From positions 620,001 to 684,000 of the forward strand of contig NZ_QURL01000001.1 in the NCBI RefSeq assembly GCF_003403015.1: 64,000 nt of DNA, given 5' to 3'. The position numbers were made by a program, and so were the translations under genes. The notes beneath the pieces are model-generated. The model was not told the origin of the DNA. It ran no database searches and saw nothing but the letters and a program-made list of their open reading frames with translations. Shown piece after piece: positions 8,506 to 17,807 of the stretch (positions are counted from its first letter, which is position 1; every line of letters begins with the position of its first letter). This stretch comes from Fulvimarina endophytica (lineage in GTDB: Bacteria; Pseudomonadota; Alphaproteobacteria; Rhizobiales; Rhizobiaceae).

Positions 8506-10108
8506 CGAAGCCCATCTGCGCCCACGCGCCGCCAATTTCCGCCCCCTCACGCCGATCGATTTTCTCGTCCACGCGGCCGACGTCTCGCCAGCTCGAAGAG
8601 CGGTCGTTTGGCGGTCGCGAACCTGGACGTGGAAGGAATTCGAAACGGTGGTTCGCCGCCTCGTCGCCGTTCTGAAAGGTCATGGCATCGGATCGGGCGA
8701 CGTCGTCTCGGTCATGTGCACGAACCGGCCCGAAATGCTGGCAGCCCATTTCGCGGTTCCCGCACTCGGCGCCGTTCTCAACTGCGTCAACACGCGGATC
8801 GATGCCAGGGACATCGCCTATATTCTGAGGCATTCCGAGAGCCGGCTCCTGATCGCCGATCCCGGCTGCGCGGTCGTCGCCAAAGTCGCCGTCGAGGATG
8901 TAGGCCTTCCCTTCGAAACAATCGCCGAAGACGGGACCAATGGCGATGGCCTCAAGCTTCTTGGCAATGGTCCGGCGCCGGAGATCGACCTTCTGGAGGC
9001 CGTCACCGACGAATGGCAGCCGATCGCCCTCAATTACACCTCGGGCACCACCGGCAATCCCAAAGGCGTCGTCCTCCATCACCGGGGCGCCTGGATCAAC
9101 GCGATGGGCAATCTCACCGCGCTCGGCTTCACCCGCGAGACCACCTATCTGTGGACGCTGCCGATGTTTCACTGCAATGGCTGGTGCCACACCTGGGCCA
9201 TCACGGCGGCGGGCGGCACCCATGTCTGCCTCGACAAGGTGGAGCCTCAGGCTGTGTTCGACGCGATCGCGAACCATCGCGTGACCCACCTCTCCTGCGC
9301 ACCCGTCGTCCTCTACATGCTCGTGAACTCGGATGCGAAGGAGACGCGCGATCCCGCCAAGCGGCTGACCGTCGCGACCGGCGGGGCGGCGCCCACCGCC
9401 TCGCTGATCAAGGCGATGGACGTTCTCGGCTTCGATTTCGTCCACCTCTACGGCCTGACGGAGTGCTACGGTCCGACGTCCATCCGCGAGCTCGACGACG
9501 CCGAACTCTCTCTCGACGTGGAGGAGCGTGCGGAGCTTCTCGCCCGCCAGGGTGTGAGGCATCTATCGGCCAACCGCATCCGCGTCGTCGACGAAACCGG
9601 TCGCGACGTTCCCCGGGACGGGAAGACGGTCGGCGAAATCGTCCTTGCGGGAAATACGCTCCTTGCCGGCTATTACCGGGATGCCGAGGAGACCGAGAAG
9701 GCCTTTGCCGGCGGCGGTTTTCGGACGGGCGATCTCGCCGCGCACCATCCGGACGGACATATCGAAATCAAGGACCGGGCGAAGGACGTCATCATCACCG
9801 GCGGCGAGAACGTCTCCTCCCTCGAGATCGAAAGCGTTCTGTCCCGTCATCCGGGGGTTGCGATCGCGGCCGTCGTCGCAAGACCCGACGAGAAATGGGG
9901 CGAGGTTCCGATGGCCTTCATCGAGGCGAAATCCGGTCGGCCGATCGATACCGCCGAACTCGAAGCCTTCTGCCGGCAGCATCTCGCCGGCTTCAAGATG
10001 CCTCGCGCATGGGCGTTCGGCGAACTCCCGAAGACGGCGACCGGCAAGATCCAGAAATATCAGCTTCGCGCGGCAGCATCGCGCGGCGCGAACGAGGCGG
10101 ACGCATGA
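8498..10108 (+). CDS. AMP-forming acyl-CoA synthetase (fatty-acid/organic-acid CoA ligase)
   Basis: A 536-residue ANL-superfamily enzyme that activates a carboxylic acid to its CoA thioester with ATP. Visible motifs are the P-loop-like YTSGTTGNPKG (about 180-190), LYGLTECYGP near residue 320, a FRTGDLAAHHPDGHIEIKDRAKD hinge region split over residues 405-430, GGENVSSLEIE near 435, and the C-terminal lysine motif TATGKIQKY near 515. The start ATG overlaps the end of the acyl-CoA dehydrogenase gene and the stop overlaps the kinase start (ATGA), so the three genes are translationally coupled. The acid it activates is unknown; an LvaE-type role in 4-keto or 4-hydroxy acid use is the contextual guess. 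Confidence 0.88.
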   Translation: MRDEAHLRPRAANFRPLTPIDFLVHAADVSPARRAVVWRSRTWTWKEFETVVRRLVAVLKGHGIGSGDVVSVMCTNRPEMLAAHFAVPALGAVLNCVNTRIDARDIAYILRHSESRLLIADPGCAVVAKVAVEDVGLPFETIAEDGTNGDGLKLLGNGPAPEIDLLEAVTDEWQPIALNYTSGTTGNPKGVVLHHRGAWINAMGNLTALGFTRETTYLWTLPMFHCNGWCHTWAITAAGGTHVCLDKVEPQAVFDAIANHRVTHLSCAPVVLYMLVNSDAKETRDPAKRLTVATGGAAPTASLIKAMDVLGFDFVHLYGLTECYGPTSIRELDDAELSLDVEERAELLARQGVRHLSANRIRVVDETGRDVPRDGKTVGEIVLAGNTLLAGYYRDAEETEKAFAGGGFRTGDLAAHHPDGHIEIKDRAKDVIITGGENVSSLEIESVLSRHPGVAIAAVVARPDEKWGEVPMAFIEAKSGRPIDTAELEAFCRQHLAGFKMPRAWAFGELPKTATGKIQKYQLRAAASRGANEADA

Positions 10109-11154
10109 CTATTCGCGATGACACCCTTCGCGCCCCGATCGATGCCGATCGGCTCGAGCATTTCCTCAATGAGCGGTTCGGCAGCGATCAGCCCTTGTCG
10201 ATGACGCAGATCAGCGGCGGCCAATCGAACCCGACCTTCCGGGTCCGGCACGGCGACCGGAAAATGATCCTGCGCAAGCAGCCGCCGGGCGATCTGGCCA
10301 AGGGTGCGCACCGTATCGATCGCGAGTATCGCGCGATGGATGCGCTCGCGGGGACCGCCGTTCCGGTTCCCGCGATGATCCTCTACCACGACGACCCCGA
10401 ACTTCTCGGAACACCCTTCTACCTGATGGAGGAGGTGCCCGGTCGCGTGTTCCAGACGGCGGCGATGGACGGCGTCACCCCCGAAATGCGGACGGCGATG
10501 TATGAAAACCTCGCCGATACGCTCGCGGTTCTGCATGCCGTCGATTACGAGGCGGCCGGGCTTTCCCGATTCGGACGGCCGAACGCCTATTTCGAGCGAC
10601 AGATCGACCTGTGGAGTGGTCAACTCGAGAATTCGACCGGCGAGCCCATAGCGGAACTGGAGGAACTCGCTCGCTGGCTGCGAGAAAACCAGCCCGAGGA
10701 CGACGGCCTGTCGTCGATCGCCCATGGCGATTTCCGGGTCGGGAACATGCTCTACGATGCGGATGGCCCGGGCATCGCCGCGGTTCTCGACTGGGAACTG
10801 GCGACCATAGGTCATCCGCTCGCCGATCTCGCCTTCTGCTGCATGCCCTGGCACACGTCATCGGACGAATATGGCGGGATCCTCGACCTCGACCGCGAAG
10901 CGCTGGGCATTCCGAGCGAAGCGGATTTCGTCGAGCGCTACCGAAAATCCATGCCGCAGGTTCCGGCCCCCACGGCCTTCCATCTCGCCTTCGCACTGTT
11001 CCGATTCGCCGTCATCTTCGTCGGCATCGCGGACCGAGCCCGTCAGGGCAACGCCGCCGATCCCGACGCGGAACGGTACGGACCGCTCGCAAGACGCTTC
11101 GCGATCCGTGCATGGGAGGTCATCGGCAGGCGTGGCAGCACCGCAGACGGCTGA
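10105..11154 (+). CDS. APH-fold phosphotransferase (ACAD10/11 kinase-like, LvaA-like)
   Basis: A 349-residue kinase of the aminoglycoside-phosphotransferase superfamily. The catalytic loop is HGDFRVGN (H207, D209, N214) and the metal-binding aspartate sits in LDWELATIGHP (D229); an N-terminal ISGGQSNPTFRV nucleotide loop is also present. Proteins of this kind next to, or fused with, ACAD10/11-type dehydrogenases phosphorylate 4-hydroxyacyl-CoAs, not antibiotics. The ATG overlaps the ligase stop by 4 nt. No LvaB-like small partner gene is seen nearby. Drug resistance is unlikely given the operon. Family confidence is high; the substrate is inferred. Confidence 0.86.
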   Translation: MTIRDDTLRAPIDADRLEHFLNERFGSDQPLSMTQISGGQSNPTFRVRHGDRKMILRKQPPGDLAKGAHRIDREYRAMDALAGTAVPVPAMILYHDDPELLGTPFYLMEEVPGRVFQTAAMDGVTPEMRTAMYENLADTLAVLHAVDYEAAGLSRFGRPNAYFERQIDLWSGQLENSTGEPIAELEELARWLRENQPEDDGLSSIAHGDFRVGNMLYDADGPGIAAVLDWELATIGHPLADLAFCCMPWHTSSDEYGGILDLDREALGIPSEADFVERYRKSMPQVPAPTAFHLAFALFRFAVIFVGIADRARQGNAADPDAERYGPLARRFAIRAWEVIGRRGSTADG

Positions 11155-11245
11155 GAAAGCGGCTCTGGACAGGGCGAACTTTACAAGCTCGCGCCTTAAG
11201 ACTGGAGCCTAGGATCCAAGCCCCAAGTAACGGGTCAGGCCACGT

Positions 11246-11629
11246 TCAACCTTCGGCTCGCTGTTCGGCGAGCGACTTCAGATCGGCGGCCTTCAACTCG
11301 ACGGATTCGCCGCAGCCGCAGGCTGATGTCTGGTTGGGGTTGTTGAAGACGAAGCCTGACCGCAGCACGGTCTCCTCGTAATCCATCTGCGTGCCGAGAA
11401 GAAACAACACGGCTTCCGGCGCGATGAAGACCCTCGCTCCATTCTTCTCGACCCGGTCATCCGTCGGGCTGGCCTCTTTTGCCAGATCGACCGTGTATTC
11501 CATACCGGCGCAGCCGCCCTTCTTCACGCCGACGCGAACGCCGAGCGCCGGCTCGTCCTGGCTCGCGAGAATGGCATTGACGCGCTCTGCAGCGGCGTCG
11601 GTCATGGTGAGAACTGAAAAACGGCTCAT
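11246..11629 (-). CDS. sufA: A-type iron-sulfur carrier SufA
   Basis: This 127-residue A-type carrier hands Fe-S clusters from the SufBCD scaffold to target proteins. The three ligand cysteines are in place: C40 in KKGGCAG and C104/C106 in SACGCGES, spaced C-x63-C-x-C as in SufA/IscA/ErpA. The ATG at 11629 has GGAAGGG upstream; a longer frame exists but has no family match. It is the last gene of the minus-strand suf run, 136 nt after the SufT-like gene. Assignment to SufA rather than ErpA rests on location. Confidence 0.9.
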   Translation of the reverse strand: MSRFSVLTMTDAAAERVNAILASQDEPALGVRVGVKKGGCAGMEYTVDLAKEASPTDDRVEKNGARVFIAPEAVLFLLGTQMDYEETVLRSGFVFNNPNQTSACGCGESVELKAADLKSLAEQRAEG

Positions 11630-11765
11630 TCGACCCTTCCTTCCTTCACGCGAAACCCATTCGTCTTCGCCGAGGTCTTCCCCCACGCATACCACTCCGC
11701 CGGCCTGACGGAGCTGGGCGATGGCCGGTACCTCGCATTTGCCTGCGAGACGCCCGGCCGAGCGG

Positions 11766-12200
11766 TCAGAACCAGCCGACCGCGACCTGCGCCTCCTCGC
11801 TCATCCGCTCCGGCGTCCACGGCGGATCGAAGACGAGTTCGACCTTCACCTGCCCGACGCCCTCAACGGAGGCGACCGCATTCTCGACCCAGATCGGCAT
11901 CTCGCCGGCCACCGGGCAGCCAGGGGCGGTGAGGGTCATCTCGATATCGACATCGCGACTGTCGTCGATATCGACCTTGTAGATGAGGCCGAGCTCGTAG
12001 ATGTCGGCCGGGATCTCCGGATCATAGACGCTCTTGAGCGCACCGATGATGTCGTCGGTCAGACGGGACAGTTCCTCTGGCGGGATCGCCGAGGTCTGAG
12101 CGGCCTCACCCTGAGCGAGCGCCATGTTGGCAGCAGCCGTATCGTCGGCGGGCTTGCCGGTTTCGCTCTCACGCGGCTTCGTCTCGATCTCGTCGTTCAT
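11766..12200 (-). CDS. sufT: SUF-associated MIP18/DUF59 protein (SufT-like)
   Basis: A 144-residue protein with a low-complexity N-terminal half and a DUF59 (MIP18/PaaD-like) domain from about residue 45. The family block DPEIPADIYELGLIYKV and the conserved cysteine in LTAPGCPVAGEMP are both clear. Such proteins help mature Fe-S proteins, and SufT commonly sits in suf operons. The ATG at 12200 follows a GGAG by 5 nt; a GTG directly upstream is less likely. It lies 9 nt after sufS, so the two are probably co-transcribed and coupled. Confidence 0.87.
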   Translation of the reverse strand: MNDEIETKPRESETGKPADDTAAANMALAQGEAAQTSAIPPEELSRLTDDIIGALKSVYDPEIPADIYELGLIYKVDIDDSRDVDIEMTLTAPGCPVAGEMPIWVENAVASVEGVGQVKVELVFDPPWTPERMSEEAQVAVGWF

Positions 12201-12209
12201 CACGTCTCC

Positions 12210-13472
12210 TCAGGCGAAGAAGCGGCGCGCCTTCTCGAGCGCCTCCGCCAGTTTATCCACTTCGCCATGCGTATTGTACATCCCGAAGGATGCCCGGCAT
12301 GTGGATGTCGTTCCGAACCGCTTCAAGAGCGGCTGGGCGCAATGGGTGCCGGCGCGAACCGCGACGCCTTCCCGGTCGATGACCATGGAAATGTCATGGG
12401 CGTGCACCCCTTCCATGTCGAAGGAAATGATGGCCCCCTTGCCGGGCGCTTCGCCGTAGATGCGCAGGGAATTGATTTCCTTGAGGCGCTTGTGCGCATA
12501 AGCACTGACATCCGCCTCGTGCGCGGTGATCGCCTCGCGGCCGATCGTGTCCATGTAGTGGAGCGCGGCGCCGAGCCCGATCGCCTGGACGATGGGCGGC
12601 GTCCCGGCCTCGAAGCGATGCGGAGGCGCGTTGTACGAAACGCTCTCTTCCGTCACCTCGACGATCATCTCGCCGCCACCGTTGAACGGCTGCATCCGCT
12701 CCAGCATCTCGCGACGGCCATAGAGCACGCCGATGCCACTCGGGCCGTAAACCTTGTGGCCGGTGAAGACGTACCAGTCGCAGCCGATCTCGGCGACGTC
12801 GACCGGCAGATGGACGGCGCCCTGGCTTCCATCGACGAGAACCGGGATGCCCTTTCCATGGGCAAGGCGCGTCACCGCCTTCACGTCCACGACCGTCCCG
12901 AGAACGTTCGACATATGGGTCGTCGCGACGAGCTTCGTGCGCGGAGTCATCGCCTTCTCGAACGCCTCGACGGAAATCGATCCGTCGTCCTCGACGGGGA
13001 CGAAGACGAGCTTGGCGCCCTTGCGCTCGCGCAGGAAATGCCAGGGGACGATATTCGAGTGGTGTTCTGCGAGGGTCAGGACGATCTCGTCGCCCTCCCC
13101 GATCTCCTGCATGGCATAGCCGTAGGCCACGAGGTTAATCGCCTCGGTCGCCGACCGGGTGAAGACGATCTCTTCGCTCGAGCCCGCATTGAGAAACCCA
13201 CGGACGATCTCACGTGAGGCCTCGTAGGCGTCGGTCGCCGCATTGGAGAGGTAATGCAGGCCGCGATGGACGTTCGCATACTCGTTTTCGTAGGCGAAGG
13301 TGATGCGGTCGATCACCTGCCTCGGCTTCTGGGCCGAGGCACCATTGTCCAGATAGACCAGCGGCTTGCCGTAGACTTCCTTCGACAGGATCGGGAAATC
13401 GCGGCGGATGGCGTTCACGTCATAGGAAGCGGGGCTCGCGCCAGGCGTCCTCGTCTCGGTTTCGGTCGTCAT
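12210..13472 (-). CDS. sufS: Cysteine desulfurase SufS (group II)
   Basis: A 420-residue PLP enzyme that strips sulfur from cysteine as a persulfide for cluster assembly. The PLP lysine is in FTGHKVYGPSG (K240), and the catalytic cysteine is in RAGTHCAQPLLKRFG (C378); the RxGxHCAQP context is the group II (SufS/CsdA) signature. An ASAQKP block near the N-terminus is also typical. It is the second desulfurase of the operon, since a group I enzyme is encoded first. No SufE or SufU gene is visible here. The upstream gap to sufD is 327 nt. Confidence 0.93.
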   Translation of the reverse strand: MTTETETRTPGASPASYDVNAIRRDFPILSKEVYGKPLVYLDNGASAQKPRQVIDRITFAYENEYANVHRGLHYLSNAATDAYEASREIVRGFLNAGSSEEIVFTRSATEAINLVAYGYAMQEIGEGDEIVLTLAEHHSNIVPWHFLRERKGAKLVFVPVEDDGSISVEAFEKAMTPRTKLVATTHMSNVLGTVVDVKAVTRLAHGKGIPVLVDGSQGAVHLPVDVAEIGCDWYVFTGHKVYGPSGIGVLYGRREMLERMQPFNGGGEMIVEVTEESVSYNAPPHRFEAGTPPIVQAIGLGAALHYMDTIGREAITAHEADVSAYAHKRLKEINSLRIYGEAPGKGAIISFDMEGVHAHDISMVIDREGVAVRAGTHCAQPLLKRFGTTSTCRASFGMYNTHGEVDKLAEALEKARRFFA

Positions 13473-13799
13473 AGTCCATGAACTCCAGATGCGATCGGTC
13501 GGGCCGGCATTAGCATATGCCCGTGCACCTCACCGAACATGCCGTCCCGTCTTACTCGAAGCCGCCGACCCGCCAAAGAACCGTGTCCGAGGCTCCGTCT
13601 TCTGGTCACGCATCGGATGGCCCAGAAGACGGATCAACTGATCGGTCCGATGCTCCAGCTCAATTCGGCAGGAACGCCTGCGGTTTAAAGGCGGTCGATC
13701 GCCGCACTCGCCCGCTGCGACGATGCGGGAGCGAGAGGGCGGCGACCGGATCGATCGGCGTGACGTCGACCGGGGAACGACGAGCGTTCCGTGAGACCG
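13473..13799. other. Intergenic region between sufD and sufS (327 bp) with imperfect hairpin
   Basis: This is unusually long for the inside of a suf operon. An imperfect GC-rich inverted repeat lies at 13699-13745 (outer arms TCGCCGC and GCGGCGA). No convincing gene is present; the one long open frame has random composition. It may hold an internal promoter or an attenuating RNA structure before sufS. Confidence 0.45.
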
Positions 13800-15053
13800 T
13801 CAGCCGTTAGCCGAGAGCCAATCGTCGATCCGGGCTTCGAGAACGTACTGAAGCGCCTCGTCCTCCAGTTCCTCGACGACTTCGGTCACGAAGGCCTTGA
13901 TGAGCAGAGCGCGAGCCTTGTCGGCCGGAATGCCGCGCGACATCAGATAGAAGAGATGATCGGCATCGATCTCTCCCGCCGTCGCACCATGGCCGCAGAC
14001 GACGTCGTCGGCGAAGATCTCCAGTTCGGGCTTTGCCGAGAAGTCGCCTTCGTCCGAGAGAAGCAGCGAATTGCAGGCGAGCTTCGCATCGGTCTTCTGA
14101 GCGCCGCGCGCCACCTTGATGATGCCCTGGAACACGCCGTGACCGCCGGTCACCACATTGCGGAACGTCTCGGTCGCCGTCGTGTTGGGAACCGTGTGGT
14201 TCAGCGTCGTGGTGACGTCGATGTGCTGGCCGTCCCTGATCAGGTTCACGCCGCGCATCTGGATGTCGGCGCCCTCACCGACGACGTCCGTATGCACCTC
14301 GTAGCGCACCAGACCACCGCCGGCATTGAGGACGAAGAGCCGGAACAGGGAATCGGCTTCGAGGCGGACATGCAGCTGTCCGAGATGGACGGCATCGAGC
14401 CCCTTCTCCTGATCGACGATCCACAGGACCTCCGATCCCTCACCGAGATGGAGCTCGGTGACGCCGGTCGACGGCGCTCCCTGTGCGTTTCCGTCCAGCC
14501 GCTCGACAAAGGTCGCCTTCGCCTTGGCTCCCAGCGAGACGCGGGTATGGGCGTGGCCTGAAAGTCCGACTCCCGGGCGAAGCTCGATCGCGTGATCTGG
14601 GGCTGCGCCGGCCTCGACCGTGATCGCGCTCGAATTTGCGCCGAAGGCCGAGTTCAGGGCCCGGATCGTGTCGATCGAACGATCGAGGCGGTTCGGCGTG
14701 ACCTTCCAGTCGGACCGTTCGTCCGATTTCGCGACGGAAACGCCCTTCGGTAGGTGGCTGCCTTCGGAGGTTCCAAGATCCACGATCGAAGAGCCGTGCA
14801 GGAACGGCTCGAGCACCGTCTCACCGCTCTCGCGCAGGGCCTCGATCGCGCTCTCTTCGCCGAGGCGCTTGCCCATCAGCTGGCGCAGATCGGTGTAGTG
14901 CCAGGCCTCGACGCGGCGGGTCGGCAAGCCTTCCCGGCGCAGGGCCTCGATCGCCGGGCGGCGAACATTCTCGTTCTCCCCTTGCGCCTCGGCGAGCTGC
15001 AACAGGCGCGTCTCGGCCGGCGTGCGGGGTCTCAGTTCGGTGACGCTGCTCAT
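13800..15053 (-). CDS. sufD: Fe-S cluster scaffold subunit SufD
   Basis: A 417-residue SufB/SufD-superfamily protein; with SufB and SufC it forms the SufBC2D scaffold. The N-terminal helical region includes RREGLPTRRVEAWHYTDLR, a SufD marker. The C-terminal beta-helix ends with the conserved run CGHGATAGEIDADHLFYLMSRGI followed by KARALLIKAF, which contains the His implicated in cluster assembly. The start lies 3 nt after the sufC stop, giving tight coupling. Length and motifs fit the family. Confidence 0.93.
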   Translation of the reverse strand: MSSVTELRPRTPAETRLLQLAEAQGENENVRRPAIEALRREGLPTRRVEAWHYTDLRQLMGKRLGEESAIEALRESGETVLEPFLHGSSIVDLGTSEGSHLPKGVSVAKSDERSDWKVTPNRLDRSIDTIRALNSAFGANSSAITVEAGAAPDHAIELRPGVGLSGHAHTRVSLGAKAKATFVERLDGNAQGAPSTGVTELHLGEGSEVLWIVDQEKGLDAVHLGQLHVRLEADSLFRLFVLNAGGGLVRYEVHTDVVGEGADIQMRGVNLIRDGQHIDVTTTLNHTVPNTTATETFRNVVTGGHGVFQGIIKVARGAQKTDAKLACNSLLLSDEGDFSAKPELEIFADDVVCGHGATAGEIDADHLFYLMSRGIPADKARALLIKAFVTEVVEELEDEALQYVLEARIDDWLSANG

Positions 15054-15056
15054 GGT

Positions 15057-15812
15057 TCAGGCGGCCTCGTCGATGATCTGGCTGTAGCCTTCGTTCTCGA
15101 GCTTGAGAGCGAGATCCTTGTCGCCGGTCTTGATGATGCGGCCCTTGTAGAGGACGTGCACCGTGTCCGGCACGATATAGTCGAGCAGGCGCTGATAGTG
15201 GGTGATGACGAGGAAGGAGCGCTCCGCACTCCGCAGGGCGTTGACGCCGTCCGCCACGATCTTCAGCGCATCGATGTCGAGGCCGGAATCCGTCTCGTCC
15301 ATCACGCAGAGCTTGGGCTCGAGCAGCGCCATCTGCAGGATTTCGGCGCGCTTCTTCTCGCCACCCGAGAAGCCGACATTCAGCGGACGCTTCAGCATGT
15401 CCGGATTGATCTGGAGATCGGCCGCCGACGACTTGACCCGGCGCATGAATTCCGGCGTCGTCAGCTCATCCTCTCCGCGCGCCTTGCGCTGGGCGTTGAG
15501 CGCGGTCTTCAGGAAGGTCATCGTCGCGACGCCCGGGATCTCCAGCGGATACTGGAAGGCGAGGAAGATGCCCGATGCCGCGCGCTCGGCCGGATCCATC
15601 TCGAGGATCGACTCGCCGTTGTAGAGGATGTCGCCCTCGGTCACCTCGTAGTCCTCGCGTCCGGCGAGGATGTAGGAAAGGGTGGACTTGCCGGAGCCGT
15701 TCGGCCCCATGATCGCGGCGATCTCGCCGTCCTTGACCGTCAGGTCGACGCCGCGGAGGATCTCGGTGCCTTCCTCGGCGACGCGGGCGTGCAGGTTCTT
15801 GATTTCGAGCAT
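15057..15812 (-). CDS. sufC: Fe-S assembly ATPase SufC
   Basis: A 251-residue soluble ABC ATPase that drives conformational change in the SufBC2D complex. Walker A is GPNGSGKST (36-44), the signature is FSGGEKKRAEI, and Walker B is LCVMDETDSGLD. The D-loop and the switch histidine (VITHYQRLL) follow. The DETDSGLD form is diagnostic of SufC. It is followed after 3 nt by sufD and preceded by 73 nt after the small conserved gene. Confidence 0.95.
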   Translation of the reverse strand: MLEIKNLHARVAEEGTEILRGVDLTVKDGEIAAIMGPNGSGKSTLSYILAGREDYEVTEGDILYNGESILEMDPAERAASGIFLAFQYPLEIPGVATMTFLKTALNAQRKARGEDELTTPEFMRRVKSSAADLQINPDMLKRPLNVGFSGGEKKRAEILQMALLEPKLCVMDETDSGLDIDALKIVADGVNALRSAERSFLVITHYQRLLDYIVPDTVHVLYKGRIIKTGDKDLALKLENEGYSQIIDEAA

Positions 15813-15885
15813 GATTGTCTTTCGTCAGCGTACGTCTGTGTCTTCGGTCGGGTGGCGCTCCCGCGTGGATGCGGAAGGCTGCGAA

Positions 15886-16275
15886 TTATTGGACGATCCC
15901 AAGCAGGCGGAGTTCCTCGATCCGGTCCTCGAACCGCTCGACCATCTGAGGGGCAAGCTCTTCGAACCGCTGAGCCGCCTCGGCGGGATTCGAGAACACT
16001 TCCTCTTCGACCGATCCTGTCCGGTCGCCCAGATAGTTGTTGATCGTCACCGCGTTGCGGTCCTCTTCCGGCACGAGTTCCAGCGCGGTGAAACTCGACG
16101 AGCGCAGGCGCAGGATCGGGCTCTCCTCGTCCGATACGACTTCGAGGCCATGGGTGTTCGTGCCGTGAAGCGTCTTGTCCAGCGAGGACTTGGCTTTCTG
16201 GATTTCCAGGCGCAACTGGTTGAGGAAGGCGGCGCGTTCGACGTCGCCCTCCTCCTTTGGGTTCGAGGCCGACAT
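15886..16275 (-). CDS. Uncharacterised 129-aa protein encoded between sufB and sufC
   Basis: This 129-residue soluble protein has no signal peptide or membrane segment, and I do not recognise its domain. It is rich in acidic and helical-looking sequence: an N-terminal helix (about 12-30, AAFLNQLRLEIQKAKSS), a central beta-like part (LRLRSSSFTALELVPEEDRNAVTINNYLGDRTG) and a C-terminal amphipathic helix rich in Glu (QRFEELAPQMVERFEDRIEEL). It has no cysteine. Its ATG overlaps the sufB stop by one base (TGATG), so its translation is coupled to sufB. Position suggests an accessory to SufBC2D, but this is inference. A longer upstream frame overlaps sufB and is not used. Confidence 0.78.
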   Translation of the reverse strand: MSASNPKEEGDVERAAFLNQLRLEIQKAKSSLDKTLHGTNTHGLEVVSDEESPILRLRSSSFTALELVPEEDRNAVTINNYLGDRTGSVEEEVFSNPAEAAQRFEELAPQMVERFEDRIEELRLLGIVQ

Positions 16276-17807
16276 CAACCGACGCTCCCCTCCAGCGAGA
16301 TCCCGATCAGCTTCTGGGCCTCGACCGCGAACTCCATGGGCAGCTGCTGGATGACGTCCTTGACGAAGCCGTTGACGATCAGGGCCACGGCCTCCTCCTC
16401 GGGGATACCACGCTGCATGCAGTAGAACAGCTGGTCCTCGGAGATCTTCGACGTCGTCGCCTCGTGCTCGAACTGCGCGGTGGCATTCTTCGATTCGATG
16501 TAGGGCACGGTGTGCGCGCCGCACTCCTCACCGATCAGCAGCGAGTCGCACTGGGTGAAGTTGCGCGTGTTCGTCGCCTTGCGATGGGAGGAGACGAGCC
16601 CGCGATAGGTGTTGTTCGACTGGCCCGCCGAGATGCCCTTGGAGATGATGCGGCTCGACGTGTTCTTGCCGAGATGGATCATCTTCGTCCCGGAGTCGAT
16701 CTGCTGGCGGCCGTTCGAGACGGCGATCGAGTAAAACTCGCCGCGCGAATTGTCGCCGCGCAGAATGCAGGACGGATACTTCCAGGTAATCGCCGAACCG
16801 GTCTCGACCTGGGTCCACGAGATCCGCGAATTGTCGCCCCGGCAGTCGCCGCGCTTGGTGACGAAGTTGTAGATGCCGCCCTTGCCGTCCTTGTCGCCCG
16901 GATACCAGTTCTGGACCGTGGAATACTTGATCTCCGCGCCTTCGAGCGCGACCAGTTCGACGACCGCCGCATGAAGCTGGTTCTCGTCGCGCTGGGGCGC
17001 CGTGCAGCCCTCAAGATAGGAGACGTATGCCCCTTCGTCGGCAATGATCAGCGTGCGCTCGAACTGACCGGTGTTCCGCTCGTTGATGCGGAAATAGGTC
17101 GACAGTTCCATCGGGCAGCGGACACCCTTCGGCACATAGACGAAGGAGCCGTCGGTGAAGACTGCCGAGTTCATGGTCGCGAAATAGTTGTCCGAGACCG
17201 GCACGACCGAGCCGAGATATTTCTGGATCAGTTCGGGATGCTCGCGGATAGCCTCCGAGATCGGCATGAAGATCACGCCGGCCTTCTGCAGCTCCTTCTT
17301 GAAGGTCGTCGCGACGGAGACCGAATCGAAGACCGCATCCACGGCCACGCGCGGCCTGCCGTCCTGGCCCGCCGGCGGCGTGCCGGAGTCGTCGTCGAAC
17401 TCGCTCGGCTCGTCCGGCTTGCGCACGCCGGCGAGGATTTCCTGCTCCTTCAGCGGAATGCCCAGCTTTTCGTAGGTGCGCAGGATCTCCGGATCGACTT
17501 CGTCGAGCGAGGCCGGGCCCGACATGGATTTCGGCGCCGCGTAGTAGTGGATGTCCTGGAAATCGATCGGCGGATAGTCGAGACGCGCCCAGTCCGGGCT
17601 CTCCATCGTCTTCCACCGCTCGAACGCCTTGAGGCGCCAGTCGAGCATCCATTCGGGCTCGTTCTTCTTGGTCGAGATCAGCTTGATGATGTCTTCGTTG
17701 AGCCCCTTGGGCGCAACATCCATCTCGATCAACGTCTCGAAACCATACTTGTACTGGTCGACGTCGATCTTCGCGACGCTGTCGATCGTTTCCTGAACGG
17801 CCGGCAT
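16275..17807 (-). CDS. sufB: Fe-S cluster scaffold subunit SufB
   Basis: A 510-residue scaffold subunit that builds clusters with SufC and SufD. Diagnostic blocks include [22 protein letters not shown] split around residue 215, [41 protein letters not shown], and near the end [11 protein letters not shown] followed by [24 protein letters not shown] chose the ATG at 17807 (MPAVQ) because GGAG lies 6 nt before it; the ATG 12 nt upstream has its GGAG only 3 nt away. A short insertion (about residues 130-160, rich in Pro, Asp and Gly) is common in alphaproteobacterial SufB. Confidence 0.95.
   Translation of the reverse strand: MPAVQETIDSVAKIDVDQYKYGFETLIEMDVAPKGLNEDIIKLISTKKNEPEWMLDWRLKAFERWKTMESPDWARLDYPPIDFQDIHYYAAPKSMSGPASLDEVDPEILRTYEKLGIPLKEQEILAGVRKPDEPSEFDDDSGTPPAGQDGRPRVAVDAVFDSVSVATTFKKELQKAGVIFMPISEAIREHPELIQKYLGSVVPVSDNYFATMNSAVFTDGSFVYVPKGVRCPMELSTYFRINERNTGQFERTLIIADEGAYVSYLEGCTAPQRDENQLHAAVVELVALEGAEIKYSTVQNWYPGDKDGKGGIYNFVTKRGDCRGDNSRISWTQVETGSAITWKYPSCILRGDNSRGEFYSIAVSNGRQQIDSGTKMIHLGKNTSSRIISKGISAGQSNNTYRGLVSSHRKATNTRNFTQCDSLLIGEECGAHTVPYIESKNATAQFEHEATTSKISEDQLFYCMQRGIPEEEAVALIVNGFVKDVIQQLPMEFAVEAQKLIGISLEGSVG

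Noticed and set aside
13517..13810. A 97-codon plus-strand frame in the sufD-sufS gap
   Set aside because: Random composition, no RBS, no family; antisense to the suf transcript.
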